Assembly: GCF_016811995.1 (NCBI RefSeq)
Contig: NZ_CP069159.1
Location: 3,100,001-3,164,000 of the forward strand
DNA: 64,000 nt
Origin: Citrobacter sp. R56
GTDB taxonomy: Bacteria; Pseudomonadota; Gammaproteobacteria; Enterobacterales; Enterobacteriaceae
Direction of reading: 5' to 3'
Shown here: piece by piece, positions 60,206 through 64,000 of the stretch
Layout of the letters: the number at the start of each line of letters is the position of its first letter
Numbering within the stretch: the stretch's first letter is position 1
Position numbers and translations under genes: made by a program
The notes under the pieces: model-generated
Seen by the model: only the letters and a program-made list of their open reading frames with translations
Database searches by the model: none
What the model was told of the DNA's origin: nothing

Positions 60206-61162
60206 TTAGCTTCCGTAGCGCAAACGCAGGGCCTCAGGCCAGGGATCAAAGTAACGTTGCCCACAAAGGTAGGCATCCGGATACTCCGCCATATAGTGTT
60301 TGAGTAACGTGATAGGCGCAAGCAGCGGTTGCGTCGCGCGGCGATATCCCTCGATCAGCGCGGTCAGCTCCTGACGTTGACGGGCATTCAATTGGTTACG
60401 GAAATATCCCTGAACATGCATCAGAACATTGGTGTGATTACGCCGGGTGGCGGGGTGTGAGAGCAGCGTCATTAACCGCAGGCGATACTCTGCAAAATAA
60501 AGATCCAGATCCGGCCACTCATGGATGGCCGCCACAAAACGCCCCAGGTCCCGATACTCCGGCTGTGAATGCGCCAGCAGCAGCAGTTTGTAGCGGCTGT
60601 GATAGCCCAACAGCGCCGCGCGGGTCAGTCCCTGTTGACGAATTTCATTCAGTTCATGCAGCGCATAGATACGTTCGACAAAGTTTTCACGAAGTTGCGG
60701 ATCGTGCAGCCGCCCGTCCTCTTCCACCGGTAGCCACGGAAAGGTTTCCATTAAAATCGAGGTGTAGATCCCGCGCCCGGCTTTACGGTTGTTTTTGCCG
60801 TCAGCATCGTAAACACGTACACGCTCCATCCCGCAACTGGGCGATTTGGCGCAAACGATATATCCGCACAAATGTTCAAATCCGGTAACTCGCGCATGGC
60901 TGAACGTGGTCATGGCATCGGTCAGGTTCCCTTCCCGCTTATCGCTAAAGCGTAACGCGAAGGCGCCGCCTTCATCTTTCACCAGACGCAATGCGGGTCT
61001 GGGTACAGGCAGACCGATCGCCATTTCCGGGCAAACCGCTTCAAAATGAACCCAGGGGGATAACGTTTCAACGGCAAACGCCAGTCGTTTATGCCCGCCA
61101 TCAAAGCGAACCGTATCGCCTAATAAACAGGCGCTGATGCCGACAGGGATTTTCTCACTCAT
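60206..61162 (-). CDS. ybgA: YbgA, DUF523-DUF1722 fusion protein
   Basis: This 318-residue protein has an N-terminal DUF523 domain (about residues 1-150, with VGISACLLGDTVRFDGGHKR and CAKSPSCGMERVRVYD) and a C-terminal DUF1722 domain (about 180-315, with GYHSRYKLLLLAHSQPEYRDLGRFVA and NVLMHVQGYFRNQLNARQR). E. coli K-12 YbgA has only the DUF1722 part (169 residues). A role with photolyase is suggested by constant linkage to phr; no activity is known. The ATG at 61162 is better spaced from GGAG than the GTG before it. Confidence 0.92.
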   Translation of the reverse strand: MSEKIPVGISACLLGDTVRFDGGHKRLAFAVETLSPWVHFEAVCPEMAIGLPVPRPALRLVKDEGGAFALRFSDKREGNLTDAMTTFSHARVTGFEHLCGYIVCAKSPSCGMERVRVYDADGKNNRKAGRGIYTSILMETFPWLPVEEDGRLHDPQLRENFVERIYALHELNEIRQQGLTRAALLGYHSRYKLLLLAHSQPEYRDLGRFVAAIHEWPDLDLYFAEYRLRLMTLLSHPATRRNHTNVLMHVQGYFRNQLNARQRQELTALIEGYRRATQPLLAPITLLKHYMAEYPDAYLCGQRYFDPWPEALRLRYGS

Positions 61163-61450
61163 CACAGCTCCTTTTTCGTGCCTGAGATAAGTGTAGACAT
61201 AAGGGACGCTACATTGCGGGGGGAATGTTGGTCAATTAAGGAATGAGGGAGAACCTTTTACTCTGGCGAAGGGTGATGTTCACCTTATGTCCACCGCTTC
61301 TCTGAAGCCACACTACCTGTGAACGTGCAAGGAAGGCTCGATAGCCCCCTTAACCCGTTCACGGGAAATGAGATACCAGAGAAGCGAAGAACATGAAGTG
61401 AACGGAACCCTTCGCAAAACCAGCATGTCGCCTTTTCAGGCGACGATCAA
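61163..61450. other. Intergenic region between ybgA and ybfA with a large palindrome
   Basis: No coding frame is supported. The region is dominated by the nested palindrome at 61266-61415 and a further hairpin GTCGCC, TTTTCA, GGCGAC at 61427-61444 after the ybfA stop. Confidence 0.75.
61266..61415. repeat. 150-bp four-level nested palindrome
   Basis: Helices nest in strict order. GCGAAGGGT (61266-61274) pairs with ACCCTTCGC (61407-61415). GTTCAC (61278-61283) pairs with GTGAAC (61398-61403). CGCTTCTCTG (61295-61304) pairs with CAGAGAAGCG (61377-61386). CCTGTGAACG (61316-61325) pairs with CGTTCACGGG (61356-61365). The tip pairs AAGG/CCTT and GGCT/AGCC around CGAT (61329-61351). Internal loops are nearly equal on both sides, so an RNA would be a long rod. 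It could be a structured RNA or a MITE-like repeat; I cannot name it. Confidence 0.8.
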
Positions 61451-61657
61451 TTAATAGAAATCGCAGGTGGCTTTTTCAGCCTGATCCATCCACACCGGCT
61501 TATCGCTGGTTTTCGACCAGACGCGATGCAGATAGCTATAAAAACGGGCGCGGTCTTTCCAGAACAACATCACCGGCAGCGCCAGTACACCAGCCACAAC
61601 GGCAAAAGTACGGCGTAACAAGACAATGTGTGCAGGATATTCTTTATAGAGTTCCAT
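61451..61657 (-). CDS. ybfA: YbfA, small membrane protein
   Basis: YbfA is a 68-residue protein of unknown function next to kdp. One hydrophobic segment near residues 14-30 ([17 protein letters not shown]) is followed by the conserved [28 protein letters not shown] tail; K-12 has the same tail with one change. I start at MELYKEYP at 61657 with GGGGAG upstream; a longer in-frame start adds 33 residues with no ribosome site. Function not known. Confidence 0.92.
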   Translation of the reverse strand: MELYKEYPAHIVLLRRTFAVVAGVLALPVMLFWKDRARFYSYLHRVWSKTSDKPVWMDQAEKATCDFY

Positions 61658-61865
61658 ACTTTTCTCCCCTTTATCTGGCCGGTGAAACGCACCGGAAAAA
61701 TGAACTTGGTTAACTGATGAAAAGAGTATCGCTTTTCGTGTAATTTTACTACTCATCCGACCACTTATTTTTAGCTATTTAGGCCTTATTTACACTCACC
61801 GCCGTAATTAAGTTACAAGAAAGTTAAATTAAAACTAACCATTAGTTAAATAATGGTCTTTTTCA

Positions 61866-61882
61866 TTTTTATACTTTTTTTA
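61866..61882 (+). promoter_or_regulatory. KdpE-type T-rich operator upstream of kdpF
   Basis: TTTTTATACTTTTTTTA lies 86 bases before the kdpF start. E. coli kdp has nearly the same T-rich KdpE-binding sequence. It predicts induction by the KdpDE system at low potassium. The promoter -35/-10 lies between here and about 61935. Confidence 0.75.
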
Positions 61883-61967
61883 TACCCGCCCCCCGGATTT
61901 TTGCGAAATCTTTGCAACCAAAATCCTACCCTCTGGATATCAAAACAAATGCCACGGGAGGTGCTCT

Positions 61968-62057
61968 GTGAGTACAGGCGTGATAATCGGCATCGGGCTG
62001 GTTTTCTTGTTATTGGTTTATCTGGTGTATGCCTTGATTAATGCGGAGGCATTCTGA
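61968..62057 (+). CDS. kdpF: KdpF, small subunit of the Kdp potassium ATPase
   Basis: KdpF is a 29-residue single-span membrane protein that stabilises the KdpFABC complex. It starts with GTG ([20 protein letters not shown], then YALINAEAF) after GGGAGG. Its stop shares one base with the kdpA start (TGATG), so they are translationally coupled. Confidence 0.95.
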   Translation: MSTGVIIGIGLVFLLLVYLVYALINAEAF

Positions 62058-63736
62058 TGGCCGCTTCAGGATTTTTACTCATTGCCAGCTTTTTACTGGT
62101 GCTGTTTGTGGTCGCCAGACCTTTAGGGTCTGGACTGGCCAGGCTTATCAACAATACGCCGCTACCGGGTGTGGGCGGCGTCGAACGCCTGCTCTGGCGG
62201 TGTCTGGGAATCTCGACTGAAGAGATGAACTGGCAGCACTATTTGCTGGCTCTCCTTATGTTGAATTTACTGGGGCTGGCGGTATTGTTTTTGATGCTGC
62301 TCGGGCAAAACCTGCTGCCGTTCAACCCACAGCAACTGCCGGGCCTCTCCTGGCATCTGGCGCTGAATACGGCGGTCAGTTTTGTCACCAATACCAACTG
62401 GCAGTCTTATAGCGGCGAGACCACCCTGAGCTACTTCAGTCAGATGGTCGGGCTTACGGTACAGAACTTCCTCTCCGCCGCGACCGGTATTGCGGTGATC
62501 TTCGCGCTGATCCGCGCCTTTATGCGCCAGAACATCAGCACGCTGGGCAATGCCTGGATGGATCTGGTCCGCATTACATTGTGGATACTGCTGCCTGTTT
62601 CGCTGCTCATTGCGCTGTTTTTTGTTCAGCAAGGCACACTGCAAACCCTCTCCCCTTATCAGCCTTTTGTCACCCTCGAAGGGGCAAAACAGATCCTGCC
62701 GATGGGCCCGGTGGCCTCGCAGGAGGCGATCAAAGTGCTCGGCACTAACGGAGGCGGGTTCTTCAATGCCAACTCATCACACCCGTTTGAGAACCCTACG
62801 GCGCTGACCAACATGGTACAGATGCTGGCGATCTTTTTGATCCCGACCGCGCTGTGCTTTGCGTTTGGCGATGCCGTGGGCGATCGCCGACAGGGACGCA
62901 CCCTGCTGTGGGCAATGTCGCTGATTTTTGTGGTCTGCGTGGCGGTGGTGATGTGGGCGGAAGTCCAGGGCAATCCCCATCTGTTGTCGCTGGGCGCTGA
63001 CAGCAGCATCAACATGGAAGGCAAAGAGAGCCGCTTCGGGATCCTGGTCAGCAGCCTGTATGCCGTGGTGACGACAGCGGCATCCTGCGGCGCGGTCGTT
63101 GCCATGCACGACTCCTTCACCGCATTGGGCGGGATGGTGCCGATGTGGCTGATGCAGATTGGCGAAGTGGTCTTCGGCGGCGTTGGCTCTGGTCTCTACG
63201 GCATGCTGCTGTTTGTTCTGCTGGCGGTGTTTATCGCCGGGCTGATGATTGGCCGTACGCCAGAGTATTTGGGTAAAAAAATCGACGTACGCGAAATGAA
63301 AATGACCGCGCTGGCGATTCTGGTCACGCCCGCGCTGGTTCTGCTCGGTACCGCACTCGCCATGATGACGGACGCCGGACGCAGCGGCATGTTAAACCCG
63401 GGTCCACACGGTTTCAGCGAAGTGCTGTATGCCGTCTCGTCCGCCGCAAACAATAACGGTAGCGCCTTCGCGGGCCTCAGCGCCAACTCCCCTTTCTGGA
63501 ACTGTCTGCTGGCTTTCTGCATGTTTGTTGGTCGATTCGGCGTGATTATTCCGGTGATGGCGATTGCTGGGTCGCTGGTGAGTAAAAAAATCCAGCCCGC
63601 CAGTCCCGGCACATTACCCACGCACGGCGCGTTATTTGTCGGGCTGCTGGTCGGTACGGTGCTGCTGGTCGGTGCGTTGACCTTTATTCCTGCCCTGGCG
63701 CTTGGTCCGGTGGCAGAACACCTCTCTTTACGTTGA
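62057..63736 (+). CDS. kdpA: KdpA, potassium-translocating subunit
   Basis: KdpA is the K+ channel-like subunit of the high-affinity K+ pump. The 559 residues (K-12 has 557) hold about ten membrane helices and the four selectivity-filter regions: [51 protein letters not shown] and [14 protein letters not shown]. The start overlaps kdpF; kdpB begins 20 bases after the stop. Confidence 0.98.
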   Translation: MAASGFLLIASFLLVLFVVARPLGSGLARLINNTPLPGVGGVERLLWRCLGISTEEMNWQHYLLALLMLNLLGLAVLFLMLLGQNLLPFNPQQLPGLSWHLALNTAVSFVTNTNWQSYSGETTLSYFSQMVGLTVQNFLSAATGIAVIFALIRAFMRQNISTLGNAWMDLVRITLWILLPVSLLIALFFVQQGTLQTLSPYQPFVTLEGAKQILPMGPVASQEAIKVLGTNGGGFFNANSSHPFENPTALTNMVQMLAIFLIPTALCFAFGDAVGDRRQGRTLLWAMSLIFVVCVAVVMWAEVQGNPHLLSLGADSSINMEGKESRFGILVSSLYAVVTTAASCGAVVAMHDSFTALGGMVPMWLMQIGEVVFGGVGSGLYGMLLFVLLAVFIAGLMIGRTPEYLGKKIDVREMKMTALAILVTPALVLLGTALAMMTDAGRSGMLNPGPHGFSEVLYAVSSAANNNGSAFAGLSANSPFWNCLLAFCMFVGRFGVIIPVMAIAGSLVSKKIQPASPGTLPTHGALFVGLLVGTVLLVGALTFIPALALGPVAEHLSLR

Positions 63737-63756
63737 GCGATGTGGAGCACATTGTT

Positions 63757-64000
63757 ATGAGTCGCAAACAACTGGCGCTGTTCGAACCCTCCCTGGTCGC
63801 TCAGGCGCTTCTCGATGCCGTGAAAAAGTTAAATCCTCACGCACAATGGCGCAACCCGGTGATGTTCATCGCCTGGATTGGCAGTCTGTTGACCACCCTG
63901 ATAACGGTGGCCATCGCAACCGGACATATGGCGGGCAATCCACTGTTTACGGGCGCCATCAGCCTGTGGCTGTGGGTGACGGTGCTGTTCGCCAATTTCG
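63757..64000 (+). CDS. kdpB: KdpB, P-type ATPase subunit, N-terminal part
   Basis: KdpB is the ATP-hydrolysing P-type ATPase subunit of the Kdp pump. Only the first 81 residues are in the window: [20 protein letters not shown], then [25 protein letters not shown], which is the family's N-terminus and first membrane helix. GTGGAG precedes the ATG. Confidence 0.96.
   Translation, partial: MSRKQLALFEPSLVAQALLDAVKKLNPHAQWRNPVMFIAWIGSLLTTLITVAIATGHMAGNPLFTGAISLWLWVTVLFANF

Overview
The window is a chromosomal segment of an enterobacterium of the Escherichia/Salmonella/Citrobacter group, most likely a Citrobacter. Gene order from modF-galETKM-gpmA through nadA, the tRNA-Lys/Val cluster, tol-pal, cyd, suc-sdh, gltA, pxp, phr and kdp is the 16-17 minute region of the E. 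coli map, read in the opposite direction. The 3-methylaspartate ammonia-lyase is close, as I recall it, to the Citrobacter amalonaticus enzyme, and E. coli K-12 lacks the 15-kb glutamate island found here. The species cannot be fixed from this window.

Layout. 1-5950: end of modF, galETKM with both Gal operators and the CRP site, and gpmA with a Fur box. 5955-7795: a FecCD-type ABC importer not found here in K-12, with a ModE-like operator over its promoter. 7952-12106: aroG, zitB, pnuC and nadA; ybgS is missing. 12277-13019: four tRNA-Lys and one tRNA-Val plus a 93-bp duplication that carries a tRNA 3' end. 13184-18830: cpoB-pal-tolB-tolA-tolR-tolQ-ybgC. 19105-22249: cydABX-ybgE.

22250-38036 replaces the mngRAB genes of K-12. 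It encodes B12-dependent glutamate fermentation: a secreted glutaminase, a glutamate/dicarboxylate-type symporter, glutamate mutase (GlmS, GlmE) with its MutL-type ATPase, methylaspartate ammonia-lyase, and a class I fumarase that probably hydrates mesaconate to citramalate. Cofactor genes sit in the same block: a corrinoid adenosyltransferase, a uroporphyrinogen-III methyltransferase (CobA) and a PocR-type regulator. Two genes of unresolved function (AtuA/DUF1446 and DUF4387) lie inside the main operon. No citramalate lyase is present.

38180-50079: sucDCBA-sdhBADC divergent from gltA. 50232-61657: abrB, an unrecognised exported protein, nei, a 5-oxoproline block (pcp, DUF979, DUF969, pxpA, pxpC, pxpB), ybgI, a relic of dtpD, phr, ybgA and ybfA. 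61968-64000: start of kdpFAB.

Besides the island, the least explained sequences are a 150-bp four-level nested palindrome (61266-61415), a second long nested palindrome upstream of sucA (44586-44761), and a structured element with competing hairpins upstream of the glutamate mutase operon (23128-23262).
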